DNA of 64,000 nt from Deinococcus ficus (GCF_003444775.1 NZ_CP021081.1:1476001-1540000), one strand, 5' to 3'. Positions 33,953 to 45,160 are shown, counted from the first letter of the stretch. Numbers and translations: made by a program. The notes: generated from the letters alone by a model not told the origin.

Positions 33953-34528
33953 GTGACGGGCCCCGGCAACAAGGAAGCGGACCGCACGCGGATCGGGCAC
34001 CTGCTCGGTCCGCACGGCGTGCAGGGCGGCGTGAAGCTGTTCGTGCTGGGCGACGCCGCACAGGTGCGGGCACTCAAGCGCGTGTACGTGGAGGGCCGCG
34101 GCTGGCTGCGCCTGACGCGCACCGAGGCGCTGGCGCCGGGCGTGGTGCTGCACCTGGCGGGCGTGAGCACCCGCGAGGGGGCCGAGGCCCTGCGTGGCCT
34201 GAACGTCTGGGCGGCGGACACGGAACTGCCCGCGCCGGAAGACGGCGTGTACTACTACCACGAACTGCGCGGCCTGGCGGTCACGGGCGCGGGCGGCGAG
34301 CCGCTGGGTGAGGTGGTGGACGTGGTGGACATGGGCCACCAGGACCTGCTGCTGGTGCGGCATGCGGGCGGCGAGGCGTACCTGCCGCTGCAGGCGCCGT
34401 ACGTGGACATCCGCCTGAACGGCCGCAAACGCCCCCTGAGCGTGCGGCTGACCGACGAGGCCCCCGAGGGCCTGTTCGATGCGGACGAAGCGGAAGCCGG
34501 CAAGGAGGACCGTGACGGCGAGGGCTGA
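33953..34528 (+). CDS. rimM: 16S rRNA processing protein RimM
   Basis: An assembly factor for the 30S head that binds S19. The 191-residue product has the N-terminal RimM barrel (RIGHLLGPHGVQGGVKLFVLG) and the C-terminal PRC-barrel (YYYHELRGLAV, LGEVVDVVDMGHQDLLLV, YLPLQAPYVDIRL). An acidic tail rich in Glu and Asp ends the protein. GTG at 33953. The order rimM-trmD is conserved across bacteria. Confidence 0.94.
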   Translation: MTGPGNKEADRTRIGHLLGPHGVQGGVKLFVLGDAAQVRALKRVYVEGRGWLRLTRTEALAPGVVLHLAGVSTREGAEALRGLNVWAADTELPAPEDGVYYYHELRGLAVTGAGGEPLGEVVDVVDMGHQDLLLVRHAGGEAYLPLQAPYVDIRLNGRKRPLSVRLTDEAPEGLFDADEAEAGKEDRDGEG

Positions 34529-34546
34529 CACCCGGGGCGGCCGGGC

Positions 34547-35362
34547 GTGCTGACCTTCTCGTTCCTGACCCTCTTCCCGGAACTGCTGGCCCCGTTCGCG
34601 TCCGAGGCGATCGTGGGCAAGGCGCGGGACCGCGGGCTGCTGGACGTGCAGCTGGTGAACATGCGGGATTTCGCGGAGAACCGGCACCTAAAGGTGGACG
34701 ACACGCCGTACGGCGGCGGGGCGGGCATGGTGATCCGCGTGGACGTCGCGCAGCGGGCCCTGGCGAGCCTGCCCCCGGCGGACGAGGTGATTCTCTTCTC
34801 CCCGGCCGGTGAGCGCTTCGATCAGGCGATGGCCGAGGAGTTCGCCACGCGCTCGCACCTGGCGTTCCTGTGCGGGCGGTACGAGGGCTTCGACGCGCGG
34901 GTGGAGGGGCTGGTCACGCGCGAGGTGAGCATCGGGGATTACGTGATGATGGGCGGCGAGGCGGCCGCGGCGTGCGTGCTGGAGGCCGTGGCCCGGCTGG
35001 TGCCGGGCGTGCTGGGCGACGAGGACTCGCACCGCGCCGACAGTTTCAGCAGCGGCCTGCTGGACTACCCCGAATTCACCCGCCCGCCGGAATGGGCGGG
35101 CCACGCCGTGCCAGAGGTGCTCAAGGGCGGGAACCACGCCGCCATCGCCGCGTGGCGGCGCGCGCAGGCGCTGGAGCGCACCTTCCGCCGCCGCCCGGAC
35201 CTGCTGGTCACGGCGCCGCTGACCCCGCAGGACACCGTCGTGCTTCAGGCGCTGGGGGCCACGGAAGCGCAGCTGAGGGCGTGGCAGGCACCCGCGCCCC
35301 CGGTGAAGAAGGTCCGGCGGAAGAAGACGCCGCGGCCGGAGTCCGGGCATGGTGATCTGTAG
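34547..35362 (+). CDS. trmD: tRNA (guanine37-N1)-methyltransferase TrmD
   Basis: A SPOUT methyltransferase that makes m1G37 and prevents frameshifting. The 271-residue product has [43 protein letters not shown] and [14 protein letters not shown], the knot and SAM-binding motifs, then [12 protein letters not shown]. The C-terminal end carries a basic Lys/Arg-rich extension ([10 protein letters not shown]) beyond the usual domain. GTG at 34547. rplS, the usual next gene, is absent; a LON-domain gene follows. Confidence 0.95.
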   Translation: MLTFSFLTLFPELLAPFASEAIVGKARDRGLLDVQLVNMRDFAENRHLKVDDTPYGGGAGMVIRVDVAQRALASLPPADEVILFSPAGERFDQAMAEEFATRSHLAFLCGRYEGFDARVEGLVTREVSIGDYVMMGGEAAAACVLEAVARLVPGVLGDEDSHRADSFSSGLLDYPEFTRPPEWAGHAVPEVLKGGNHAAIAAWRRAQALERTFRRRPDLLVTAPLTPQDTVVLQALGATEAQLRAWQAPAPPVKKVRRKKTPRPESGHGDL

Positions 35363-35410
35363 GCGTGGCGATGGTCTGACCGGCAGTGACGCAGGAGGAT
35401 GCAGGGGCTG

Positions 35411-36013
35411 ATGGACGCCCTGCCCGACCTTCCCCTGTTCCCCCTGCCGGACGTGGTGCTGTTCCCGGGCATCGCCCTGCCGATGTACGTGTTCGAGCCG
35501 CGCTACCGCGCCCTGCTGGCGCGGGTGGTGGCGTCCGGCGAACCGTTCGGGATCGTGCGGATCGCGGTGCCGCGCTCGGCGTCCGACCGGCCATTCCACG
35601 AGCGGGTGGCGCGCGTGGGCACGCTCGCGCACGTGCGTGAGGTGCGGCCCCACGGGGACGGTACGAGCAGCATCCGCGTGGTGGGCGGCGAGCGCTTCCT
35701 CATCGTGGAGTTCGACCTGACCCAGCCCTACCTGTCGGCCCGCGCGGCCCTGTCCCCGCTGCCGGCCGGCCCGGAGCGGGCGCCGGAGCTGGCGGGCGCG
35801 GTGCTGGCGAACCTGATGCGCCTGAACCCGCAGCAGCGCAGCGACCTCGACGGCCTGCGGGACGCCGATCCGCTGCTGGTGGCGAGCTACGCCGCGACGG
35901 TGCTGCCGCTGGACCCGGCCGACCGGGAGGCGCTGCTGGCCGCGCCGGACCTCGACGCGCGCCTCGAGGGCCTGCTGGTCCGCATGCCGGCGGAGGCGCG
36001 GCAGCTGAACTGA
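35411..36013 (+). CDS. LON substrate-binding (N-terminal) domain protein
   Basis: The 200-residue protein is made only of the LON N-domain (PUA-like fold), with the hallmark [30 protein letters not shown]. There is no AAA+ ATPase and no Ser/Lys protease part, so it is not a protease. Such stand-alone proteins are widespread and poorly understood, possibly substrate or nucleic-acid binders. An ATG at 35399 is possible but sits directly against AGGAGG; ATG 35411 gives a better spacing and the typical N-terminus. It probably reads on from trmD. Confidence 0.87.
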   Translation: MDALPDLPLFPLPDVVLFPGIALPMYVFEPRYRALLARVVASGEPFGIVRIAVPRSASDRPFHERVARVGTLAHVREVRPHGDGTSSIRVVGGERFLIVEFDLTQPYLSARAALSPLPAGPERAPELAGAVLANLMRLNPQQRSDLDGLRDADPLLVASYAATVLPLDPADREALLAAPDLDARLEGLLVRMPAEARQLN

Positions 36014-36038
36014 CGCGCTGGGAATGCGCCGCGCCGGT

Positions 36039-37106
36039 TTACAGCACGTCGTCGGCGCTGCCGCGTTTGCGCAGGTTGTTCTGCGTCTTGCGCCAGCGCA
36101 GGGCCTTCACGATCAGCGGCGCCGCCGGGTTCAGGGTGAGGTCGTACGCGGGATACCAGACGCGCTGCTCGCTGAACTTGAGTTTCATCTTGAACACGCC
36201 GTAACTGTGCTTGCTCTCGTCGAGTTCGCGGGGAATGCCCCAGAAGTCGAACAGCTCGTACCCGCGCCGTTTGGCGTCCAGCATGGCGTTCCAGTAGAAG
36301 GCGTCCGGGGCCTTGGCGTCCTTGAGGGGCTGGCCGTCCTCGCCGACGCGGTCGTCGCGGACGCTGCCGCCGAACAGGTAGTACGTGCCCTTGCCCATGG
36401 CGATGAAGAACCCGCCGGCCAGCGCGCGGCCCTGGTAGCGTGACAGCACGATGTACGCCTCGCCGCCGTGCGCGTTGCCTTCCCGGAGCATGGTCTCGTA
36501 GTACTTCCGGGGGAAGGCCCCCAGTTTGGCGCGTTCGTTCGTGGCGGTGAAGATCTCCCAGAACGCGTCGAAGTCGTCGTCACGGCCGGCGACCACGCCC
36601 AGTTTCTCGGCGGTGCGCACGTTGCGGCGGGCCATGCTGCTCAGGTCCTTGAGCATCTGCTCCTCGCTGCGGCGCAGGTCCGCGACGATGGTGTGCTCCG
36701 GCTGCTCGGTGGCCGCGCGGGTGAACGGCCCGTACGCGGCCGGGATCACGGTGTGCTCGTCGTTCGCGTCGAGCGGCACGGGCGGCTCGATCTTCAGCAG
36801 GGCGTCGGTGGGCCGGGCGACCTTCCGCACGGCGTCTGCCACGGCCGGCAGCAGGTCCAGGTTCTCCAGGGCCGGGCCGCGCGGCGCGTACAGGGTGGTG
36901 AAGCCGGGCACCAGGCGTTTGCGGATCAGCTGCACGGCGCCCACCGTGCGGCTGCCGTCGCGGATCAGGTACCGCAGGGGCGTCTGCCCGAGTTCCCGGC
37001 GGGCCTCGCCGTACCCCCAGCCCTGCAGGGCACTGGTGATCGGCAGCTGCCGGACCACGTCGTCGTAGGCGTGGGGGTCGGTGGTGGGGTCCAGGGTGAG
37101 GCGCAC
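36039..37106 (-). CDS. FemABX-type aminoacyl-tRNA:peptidoglycan peptidyltransferase
   Basis: A Fem-family transferase of 355 residues with two GNAT-like subdomains. It attaches amino acids from aminoacyl-tRNA to the peptidoglycan stem peptide. Seen are ITSALQGWGYGEARRELG at the N-terminus, a central FTATNERAKLGAFPRKYYE typical of Fem proteins, and the C-terminal GGSVRDDR ... LFDFWGIPREL ... GVFKMKLKFSE. Deinococcus peptidoglycan has an Orn-Gly2 bridge, so adding glycine to ornithine is the likely job (inference). The GTG at 37106 follows a TACAAT box by seven bases. Confidence 0.88.
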   Translation of the reverse strand: MRLTLDPTTDPHAYDDVVRQLPITSALQGWGYGEARRELGQTPLRYLIRDGSRTVGAVQLIRKRLVPGFTTLYAPRGPALENLDLLPAVADAVRKVARPTDALLKIEPPVPLDANDEHTVIPAAYGPFTRAATEQPEHTIVADLRRSEEQMLKDLSSMARRNVRTAEKLGVVAGRDDDFDAFWEIFTATNERAKLGAFPRKYYETMLREGNAHGGEAYIVLSRYQGRALAGGFFIAMGKGTYYLFGGSVRDDRVGEDGQPLKDAKAPDAFYWNAMLDAKRRGYELFDFWGIPRELDESKHSYGVFKMKLKFSEQRVWYPAYDLTLNPAAPLIVKALRWRKTQNNLRKRGSADDVL

Positions 37107-37113
37107 GGGGCGG

Positions 37114-37119
37114 ATTGTA
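37114..37119 (-). promoter_or_regulatory. -10 box of femX-like gene
   Basis: TACAAT (five of six to consensus), seven bases before the GTG at 37106. Confidence 0.65.
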
Positions 37120-37210
37120 GCAGCGCCCCCGCGCCCGGGACAGGAACGGGACGGGCGCGCACATGTGAGGAATGGCGGGCCACCACCACATTCCGGAGCC
37201 GCGGGCAGGC

Positions 37211-37216
37211 TACACT
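37211..37216 (+). promoter_or_regulatory. -10 box of the peptidyl-prolyl isomerase gene
   Basis: TACACT, six bases before the ATG at 37223 (leaderless type). Confidence 0.6.
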
Positions 37217-37222
37217 GCCGCG

Positions 37223-38251
37223 ATGAAAAGACTGCTCCTGACCGCGGCCCTGCTGGGCGGCGTGGCCCTGGCCCAGACTGAGCCGCCCACCACGACCCCC
37301 GCCCAGCCTGCGCCCACCGCGCCTGCCGCGCCCGCGACCCCCGCGCCGGCCCCCACTCCTCCCGCGGCCGGCGCCGAGGCGGTCATCGTGGCGAAGGTCG
37401 GGAACGACTCCCTGACCCTGGCGCAGTACGAGGCGGCGCTGCGGCTGGCTGTGGCGAACGTCCTGAACGAGCAGGGCATGGAGTACAGCCCGGAGTACCT
37501 CAAGGAGTTCGCGGACGCCCGCGAGGGCTTCCTGAAGCAGTTCGCGCAGGAGTACGCGCTGTACACCCTGGCCCGCGGGTCCGTGCAGCCCGACGCCACG
37601 CAGGTGGATGCCCAGCTCACCCGCGCCCGCAGCGGCTTCGAGACGGATGCCGAGTTCAACGAGGCGCTCGCCGCGACCGGGTACCTCAGCAGCGCCGAGC
37701 TGCGCGCCGACCTGGAACGCCAGTACGTGGTGAACACCTACATCGAGAAGATCCGCGCCCGCTCCACCTTCGGGGACGCGGTCGTGGCCGGCTTCTACAA
37801 CCTGAACAAGGCGCAGTTCACCGCGCCGAAATCCGCCTGCGCGCGCCACATCCTGGTCCGCACGGAAGCCGAGGCCAAGGCTCTGGCCGAGCAGGTCAAG
37901 GGCGGCGCGGACTTCGCGGCCCTCGCCAAGGACAAGAGCCAGGACCCCGGCAGCGCCGGGCAGGGCGGCGACCTGGGCTGCTTCGAGCCCGGGGACATGG
38001 TCGCCACCTTCGACAAGGCCAGCTTCAGCGGCCCGGTGAACGAGGCGCAGGTCGTGCAGTCCGAGTTCGGGTGGCACGTCCTGCTGGTCGGCAAGCGCAG
38101 CGAGGGCGGCCTGATGCCGCTCGCGGAGGCTGCGCCCTTGATCCGCGCCCGGCTGGCGCAGGACGCCGCGCAGAAGTACATCGACTCCCAGATCGCTCGC
38201 CTGAAGATCGAACTGTTCCCCGCGACCGTGAAGGCCACCGCCGCGAAATAA
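37223..38251 (+). CDS. Exported SurA/PrsA-type peptidyl-prolyl isomerase (parvulin)
   Basis: The 342-residue secreted chaperone has a signal peptide ([18 protein letters not shown]) and a Pro/Ala/Thr-rich linker (about 20-55). A SurA_N/PrsA-like helical chaperone region (about 60-205) follows, then a parvulin domain at about 210-305 with [44 protein letters not shown] and FGWHVLLVG. It is likely to fold exported or outer-membrane proteins. No lipobox Cys is present, so it is soluble or loosely attached. A strong hairpin follows the gene. Confidence 0.9.
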   Translation: MKRLLLTAALLGGVALAQTEPPTTTPAQPAPTAPAAPATPAPAPTPPAAGAEAVIVAKVGNDSLTLAQYEAALRLAVANVLNEQGMEYSPEYLKEFADAREGFLKQFAQEYALYTLARGSVQPDATQVDAQLTRARSGFETDAEFNEALAATGYLSSAELRADLERQYVVNTYIEKIRARSTFGDAVVAGFYNLNKAQFTAPKSACARHILVRTEAEAKALAEQVKGGADFAALAKDKSQDPGSAGQGGDLGCFEPGDMVATFDKASFSGPVNEAQVVQSEFGWHVLLVGKRSEGGLMPLAEAAPLIRARLAQDAAQKYIDSQIARLKIELFPATVKATAAK

Positions 38252-38265
38252 GGCGGCCGTGCACA

Positions 38266-38293
38266 GGAGGGAGGGCCGGCGGGCCCTCCCTCC
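38266..38293 (+). terminator. Hairpin after the isomerase gene
   Basis: GGAGGGAGGGCC (38266-38277) and its exact complement (38282-38293) with a 4-base loop. The stem is very stable but no T-tract follows. Confidence 0.55.
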
Positions 38294-38343
38294 CTGCCGT
38301 TGGCCTGTCTGTGCTTCCCCGGCGCCCGGCGCGGCAGGCGTCG

Positions 38344-38349
38344 TAGCGT
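38344..38349 (+). promoter_or_regulatory. Possible -10 box of ilvD
   Basis: TAGCGT, five bases before the ATG at 38355. Confidence 0.4.
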
Positions 38350-38354
38350 GGGGC

Positions 38355-40085
<1,731 letters not shown>

Positions 40086-40096
40086 CCGGCAACCAT

Positions 40097-40129
40097 GGAG
40101 GCCGCCCCGTTTTCTCGGGGGCGGCCTCC
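40097..40129. terminator. Bidirectional terminator between ilvD and the metalloprotease gene
   Basis: GGAGGCCGCCCC (40097-40108) / GGGGCGGCCTCC (40118-40129), a 12-bp stem with a T-rich 9-base loop, between convergent genes. Confidence 0.65.
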
Positions 40130-40142
40130 TCTCCTGCGTGTC

Positions 40143-41426
40143 TTACTTGGTGGCGTTGAGGGTGTAGCTGCCGCTGCCGCTGTAGCTCTGCACGACCCAG
40201 CGGTAGATGCCGGCGGTCTGGTTGGTTTCGATGGTTTCGCTGGCGCCGGGGCTGTCGCTCTTGGCGACGGTGTACCAGCGGCCATCGGAGTACTTCTGCA
40301 CGAGGTACAGGTCATAGTCCGCGCCGGAGGGGCCGGTCAGGGTGGCCTTCAGGGTGCCGCCGTACCAGTTGAAGCCGGCGCTGGGGTGCGTGGCGTACGC
40401 ACCGGCGCTGAGCGTTCCGGTGTAGGTGACGCCGGTGACCGGGTCAGTGGGATCGGTGGGGTCCGTGGTGCCGCTGTTCGGGTAGATGGCGCGCAGGGTG
40501 GCGAGGTCACCGGTGCTGAGCTGGCTGCCGCGGCCCAGGTTGCTGGGGGTGCCCTGGTAAGGGCCGCCGGGGGTTTTGGCGTAGGCGTAGGGGGCGCCGT
40601 AGTTCATGATCGAGTCGTAGTCGTAGTTGCCGTAGGCGTAGCGGTTGCACAGGCGGCCGAAGTTGATGCTGTCGCTGCCGCTGACGGTGACGTAGCTGTC
40701 GCGGTCGCAGCGCTGGTGTTCGTGGTGCAGGCCGGCGGCGTGGCCCATCTCGTGGATGACGGTGCCGGTGTTGAAGCAGCCGACCGTGAGGGGCTGGGTG
40801 CCGCCGATCATGCCGACGTACGAGGACCCGCACACGCCCTGTCCGCTGGCGTTCACAAACTGGACCTTGTTGTAGGGGGTGGTGTTCCACTGCCATTTCA
40901 CGGCGTCGCCCGCCTGCTGGTTCCAGAGGTTGATGGCGGTGTTCAGCACGCTGATCTGACTGGCGGTAAAGGCATTCGTGTTCCAGTAGTACGGGATGGT
41001 CTTGCCCCAGTTGGCGCGGCCGGCGGCGAACTCGGAGAGGCCCTGACCGTTGATGGTGCCGCCGCTGCGGGCGAGGCCGTCCACGATCTTGTGGGCGGCG
41101 TCCGAGTGGCCGAGGATCATGTCGCCGTCCACGACGACGTGACCGTCCACGTTGGCGTACAGCAGGGCCTTGCCGTTCGGGAGGATGACGCGGACCACGG
41201 CGTCCGTGCCGAGGCGGGTGCGGGTGGCGGCGTCCAGGGCCGTGAGGGGGGTGCTGCGCAGGTCCACGGTGAGGGTGGGCGTCTGCGTGGCGAGGTCGGC
41301 GGGGGCGTGAATGGAGGTGAAGGTGTCTGCGGGCGGTGTGGCGCTGTGCCCGGCGTCCGGGGCGCCGCAACTGGTGAGGATGAGGGCAAGGGTGAGGGCG
41401 CTGGGGATGATGGGTTGCCTGTTCAT
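40143..41426 (-). CDS. Astacin-like (M12A-type) zinc metalloprotease, predicted lipoprotein, with C-terminal PPC-like domain
   Basis: The 427-residue export carries a lipobox (LILTSC, Cys about 20). A propeptide-like region runs over about 25-135. The protease core has HEMGHAAGLHHEHQR (HExxHxxGxxHE zinc motif) and the Met-turn SIMNYG. A TDPTDPTDP linker follows, and the last 110 residues are a PPC-like beta domain (YDLYLVQKYSDGRWYTVA, YRWVVQSYSGSGSYTL). Such proteases digest extracellular protein and the PPC part usually assists secretion or binding. GGAGG sits before the ATG. The leader has a GCCCGCC/GGCGGGC hairpin (41464-41482). Confidence 0.88.
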   Translation of the reverse strand: MNRQPIIPSALTLALILTSCGAPDAGHSATPPADTFTSIHAPADLATQTPTLTVDLRSTPLTALDAATRTRLGTDAVVRVILPNGKALLYANVDGHVVVDGDMILGHSDAAHKIVDGLARSGGTINGQGLSEFAAGRANWGKTIPYYWNTNAFTASQISVLNTAINLWNQQAGDAVKWQWNTTPYNKVQFVNASGQGVCGSSYVGMIGGTQPLTVGCFNTGTVIHEMGHAAGLHHEHQRCDRDSYVTVSGSDSINFGRLCNRYAYGNYDYDSIMNYGAPYAYAKTPGGPYQGTPSNLGRGSQLSTGDLATLRAIYPNSGTTDPTDPTDPVTGVTYTGTLSAGAYATHPSAGFNWYGGTLKATLTGPSGADYDLYLVQKYSDGRWYTVAKSDSPGASETIETNQTAGIYRWVVQSYSGSGSYTLNATK

Positions 41427-41600
41427 GAAAGCCTCCGGGTCCGGACAGTTGCCCCATGGGAAGGCCCGCCGGGTGGGCGGGCTGGGACTGAACTGTCAGG
41501 GGGCTTTCAATTTGCGGGAAGCCGAAGCGCCGTTCATGAGAGTGTCCGGCTCCCCCGACCGCGCGGGCTTCGGGGCCTCCAGAACAGGGAGGGGAGCGCG

Positions 41601-42770
<1,170 letters not shown>

Positions 42771-42776
42771 GCCCTC

Positions 42777-42782
42777 ACTGTA
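42777..42782 (-). promoter_or_regulatory. -10 box of the second acyl-CoA dehydrogenase gene
   Basis: TACAGT, six bases before the ATG at 42770 (leaderless type). Confidence 0.55.
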
Positions 42783-42792
42783 CGGCAGGCGG

Positions 42793-42808
42793 CCTAACGG
42801 GCGTTAGG
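42793..42808. promoter_or_regulatory. Palindromic operator CCTAACG-GG-CGTTAGG, PaaR-like
   Basis: Perfect 7-bp arms around GG. It spans the expected -35/spacer zone of the acyl-CoA dehydrogenase promoter and lies within the convergent end of the small gene at 42817. It fits CNAACGNNCGTTNG, the site I recall for the TetR-family repressor PaaR of Thermus thermophilus. Confidence 0.6.
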
Positions 42809-42816
42809 TTCCGGAT

Positions 42817-43080
42817 TCAGTCGGCGGGCGGCAGGGCGCCGCGAAGCGCTTCCTCGATGCCCCGGCCGCGCCAGCCGGTCTCCACGACCTGCACCTCCCC
42901 GCCCGCCCAGCGCAGGTGCGCGCCGATCACGCTGCCGCCGGCGATCGCCAGGGCCGCGCCGGTCAGGGCGTCCACGGGCGCGCCCGGGCACAGGCGGCGG
43001 GCGGCGGCAGTCAGGGCCGGAGCGAGCGGCAGCGGCGGCACGGTCACGCGCACGCGGGCGGGCAGCGGGGTGGAACTCAT
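42817..43080 (-). CDS. Small conserved-looking protein of unknown function
   Basis: The 87-residue product is not recognised. It has an Ala-rich helical middle (ALTAAARRLCPGAPVDALTGAALAIAGG) and then a strand-rich end (GAHLRWAGGEVQVVETGWRGRGIEEAL). Support that it is real comes from a TACACT box seven bases before the ATG at 43080 and from the ordered amphipathic pattern. Longer in-frame extensions upstream have no start signal. It is divergent from the small membrane protein gene. Confidence 0.6.
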   Translation of the reverse strand: MSSTPLPARVRVTVPPLPLAPALTAAARRLCPGAPVDALTGAALAIAGGSVIGAHLRWAGGEVQVVETGWRGRGIEEALRGALPPAD

Positions 43081-43087
43081 GCCGGGC

Positions 43088-43093
43088 AGTGTA
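43088..43093 (-). promoter_or_regulatory. -10 box of the small unknown gene
   Basis: TACACT, seven bases before the ATG at 43080. Confidence 0.55.
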
Positions 43094-43114
43094 CCCACCC
43101 GGGACCGCGGGGCG

Positions 43115-43143
43115 TTGACCCGCCGCCCGCGGGGGGGCACACT
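43115..43143 (+). promoter_or_regulatory. Promoter of the uORF and small membrane protein
   Basis: TTGACC (43115-43120), 17 bases, CACACT (43138-43143), then eight bases to an ATG at 43152. Confidence 0.5.
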
Positions 43144-43151
43144 CGGGGGCG

Positions 43152-43208
43152 ATGCCTCGTGTCCGCCTGTTCCCCTGCCCGCTTCTCTCCGGCCGTGGGG
43201 GCGCCTGA
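43152..43208 (+). CDS. Short upstream ORF coupled to the small membrane protein
   Basis: The 18-residue ORF (MPRVRLFPCPLLSGRGGA) starts eight bases after a -10 box and ends in a TGATG that forms the start of the next gene. That gene has no ribosome-binding site of its own, so reinitiation from this ORF could drive its translation. No codon bias suggests a sensing role. Confidence 0.4.
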   Translation: MPRVRLFPCPLLSGRGGA

Positions 43209-43462
43209 TGCGTTTCCTGGCCTGGCTGCTCGTGCTCGTGCTGGTCGCCCTGGGGGGCGTGCTGGGCGCCCTGACGCTGGGGGTTTTCGCGTCACTGGTC
43301 TCCGACGCGCCCCTGTGGCTGCGGTCGCTGGGCAGCCTGGAGGCGACCATCAGCGGGTCGCTGGGCGCGCTGAGCATCACGGGCTTCCGCCGCGCCCTCA
43401 TCCTGGCGGTCCTGACCTCCGCGGTGCTGGGACTGGCGGCGTACATCAAACCCCGCGCCTGA
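43208..43462 (+). CDS. Small two-helix membrane protein, unknown
   Basis: The 84-residue product has one strong N-terminal membrane helix (about 3-28, LAWLLVLVLVALGGVLGALTLGVF) and a second near 62-80 (ALILAVLTSAVLGLAAYI), ending in a basic KPRA tail. No family recognised. ATG at 43208 overlaps the stop of a short upstream ORF in TGATG and has no Shine-Dalgarno sequence. It lies 102 bases before mreB on the same strand. Confidence 0.55.
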   Translation: MRFLAWLLVLVLVALGGVLGALTLGVFASLVSDAPLWLRSLGSLEATISGSLGALSITGFRRALILAVLTSAVLGLAAYIKPRA

Positions 43463-43533
43463 CGGCCTTTCGGGGTGTGCTGCGGCCGGCCCGGCAGGTG
43501 AACGCGGGTTCAGGCGGGTCTCATGGGCCGTGG

Positions 43534-43539
43534 TACGAT
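43534..43539 (+). promoter_or_regulatory. Possible -10 box of mreB
   Basis: TACGAT, 25 bases before the GTG at 43565. A GGAGGA ribosome-binding site lies between, so this mRNA would have a short leader. Confidence 0.4.
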
Positions 43540-43564
43540 TGATGCGTTTTGACCGGAGGAATGC

Positions 43565-44608
43565 GTGGGAAGGTTTTCTGAAGATATCGGTATCGACCTG
43601 GGAACGGCCACGTTCCTGATTTACAGCAAGACCCGTGGACTGGTTCTTCAGGAACCCAGCGTGATCGCCATGGCCCGCGACAGCAAGCAGGTCAAGGCCG
43701 TGGGCGAGGAAGCCTACCGCATGATCGGCCGCACTCCGGGCGGGATCGTCGCGGTGCGGCCCATCAAGGACGGCGTGATCGCCGACGAGGGCCTGACCGA
43801 GAAGATGATCACCATGTTCCTGCAGAAGGTGCAGGGCAGCGCCGGGCGCCTCTTCGGGTTCAAGCCGCAGCTGATGGTGGGCGTGCCCAGCAACGTCAGC
43901 GACGTGGAAAAACGCGCCGTGCTGCGCGCCGCGCTGAACAGCAACGCCAAACGCGCCTTCCTGATCGAGGAACCGCTGGCCGCCGCGATCGGCGCGGGTC
44001 TGAAGATCGCCGAGCCGATCGGCAGCATGGTCGTGGACATCGGCGGGGGCAGCACCGACGTCGCCGTGATCTCCCTGGGCGGCATCGTGGTGAGTGAATC
44101 CATGCGCGTCGCCGGCAACGAGTTCGACGAGAGCATCATCCGCTACGTGCGCCGCAAGCACAACGTCCTGATCGGGGAGCGCACCGCCGAGGAGATCAAG
44201 GTCAAGGTCGGCGCCGCCATGCTGATCGACGACAGCGAGAACCTCACCGCCGAGGTGCGTGGCCGCGACCTCGTGAACGGCCTGCCCAAGACCATCACCC
44301 TGGACAGCCAGGACGTCGTGGAAGCCCTGTCCGAGCCGGTCACGAAGATCGTCGAGGGCGTCAAGCGCGTGCTGGAGATCACCCCGCCGGAACTCGTGAG
44401 CGACATCATCGACCGCGGCATCGTGATGACCGGCGGCGGCAGCCTGCTGCGCAACTTCGACGAACTGCTGCGCCAGACGACCGGCATTCCGGTGGCCGTC
44501 GCGGAGAACGCCGTGGAGGCCGTTGCGGTCGGGACCGGCATGGCGCTGGAGATGATCCCGGTGCTGGGCGACTCGCTGGTGTCCAGCGACAACTACCTGC
44601 GCCGCTGA
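43565..44608 (+). CDS. mreB: Rod-shape actin homologue MreB
   Basis: A bacterial actin that guides lateral peptidoglycan synthesis. The 347-residue product shows the actin-fold phosphate loops IGIDLGTATFLIY and MVVDIGGGSTDVAVIS, the connect motif GLTEKMITMFL, and the adenosine motif VMTGGGSLLRNFDELL. GTG at 43565 with GGAGGA upstream. mreC, mreD, rodA and pbp2 are not adjacent; fabZ comes next. An Mbl-type paralogue cannot be excluded. Presence suggests a rod or ovoid cell plan, or a retained partial elongation system. Confidence 0.93.
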   Translation: MGRFSEDIGIDLGTATFLIYSKTRGLVLQEPSVIAMARDSKQVKAVGEEAYRMIGRTPGGIVAVRPIKDGVIADEGLTEKMITMFLQKVQGSAGRLFGFKPQLMVGVPSNVSDVEKRAVLRAALNSNAKRAFLIEEPLAAAIGAGLKIAEPIGSMVVDIGGGSTDVAVISLGGIVVSESMRVAGNEFDESIIRYVRRKHNVLIGERTAEEIKVKVGAAMLIDDSENLTAEVRGRDLVNGLPKTITLDSQDVVEALSEPVTKIVEGVKRVLEITPPELVSDIIDRGIVMTGGGSLLRNFDELLRQTTGIPVAVAENAVEAVAVGTGMALEMIPVLGDSLVSSDNYLRR

Positions 44609-44653
44609 CCCTCACCGCACTTCCTCCCTGTTCGCTCGTGCTGAGCGTCTTCT

Positions 44654-44679
44654 GGCCGGGCCGCCCACGGGACCCGGCC
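44654..44679 (+). terminator. Possible terminator between mreB and fabZ
   Basis: GGCCGGG (44654-44660) / CCCGGCC (44673-44679), followed by TCACCTTT. Weak. Confidence 0.35.
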
Positions 44680-44715
44680 TCACCTTTGCCCCCACCCCAC
44701 AAGGAGGTTCACCCC

Positions 44716-45153
44716 ATGGAACCACTGCTGATTCAGGACGTGCTCAAGACCCTCCCCCACCGCTTCCCGTTCGTGCTGGTGGACCGCGTGCTGAGCGTCC
44801 AGAACGGCGAGGTGCACGCCATCAAGAACGTGACGATCGGTGAGCCGTTCTTCACCGGGCACTTCCCGCAGGAACCCGTGATGCCCGGCGTGCTGATCAC
44901 CGAGGCCCTGGCGCAGGCCAGCATGTTCTGCATGCACGGCGCCGAGGGCGGCCTGGAACCCGGTACGGTCGGGTACCTGGCGGGGATCGAGGGCGCGCGT
45001 TTCAAGCGCAAGGTGATTCCCGGGGACCAGCTGCACCTGCACGCGAAACTGGAGTTCCTGCGCCGCGGGCTGGGCAAGACCACCTGCCGCGCCGAGGTGG
45101 ACGGGCAGGTCGCGGCCGAGATGAGCATCCTGTTCGCGATCGCCAAGGGCTGA
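44716..45153 (+). CDS. fabZ: 3-hydroxyacyl-ACP dehydratase FabZ
   Basis: Fatty-acid synthesis dehydratase with a hot-dog fold. The 145-residue product has LPHRFPFVLVDRVL, FFTGHFPQEPVMPGVLITEALAQA with the catalytic His and Glu, and ARFKRKVIPGDQLHL. AAGGAGG lies eight bases before the ATG. Here it heads an envelope-lipid cluster instead of the usual lpxD/lpxA context, in keeping with an organism lacking lipid A. Confidence 0.95.
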   Translation: MEPLLIQDVLKTLPHRFPFVLVDRVLSVQNGEVHAIKNVTIGEPFFTGHFPQEPVMPGVLITEALAQASMFCMHGAEGGLEPGTVGYLAGIEGARFKRKVIPGDQLHLHAKLEFLRRGLGKTTCRAEVDGQVAAEMSILFAIAKG

Positions 45154-45160
45154 GTGCGGC

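Noticed and set aside
38252..38354. Branched-chain leader peptide and attenuator before ilvD
   Set aside because: The gap holds a stable hairpin without a T-tract and no short ORF rich in Leu, Ile or Val codons.
44716..45153. FabA instead of FabZ
   Set aside because: The short length and the HFPxxPVMPGVL pattern fit FabZ; no FabA-specific features are seen.
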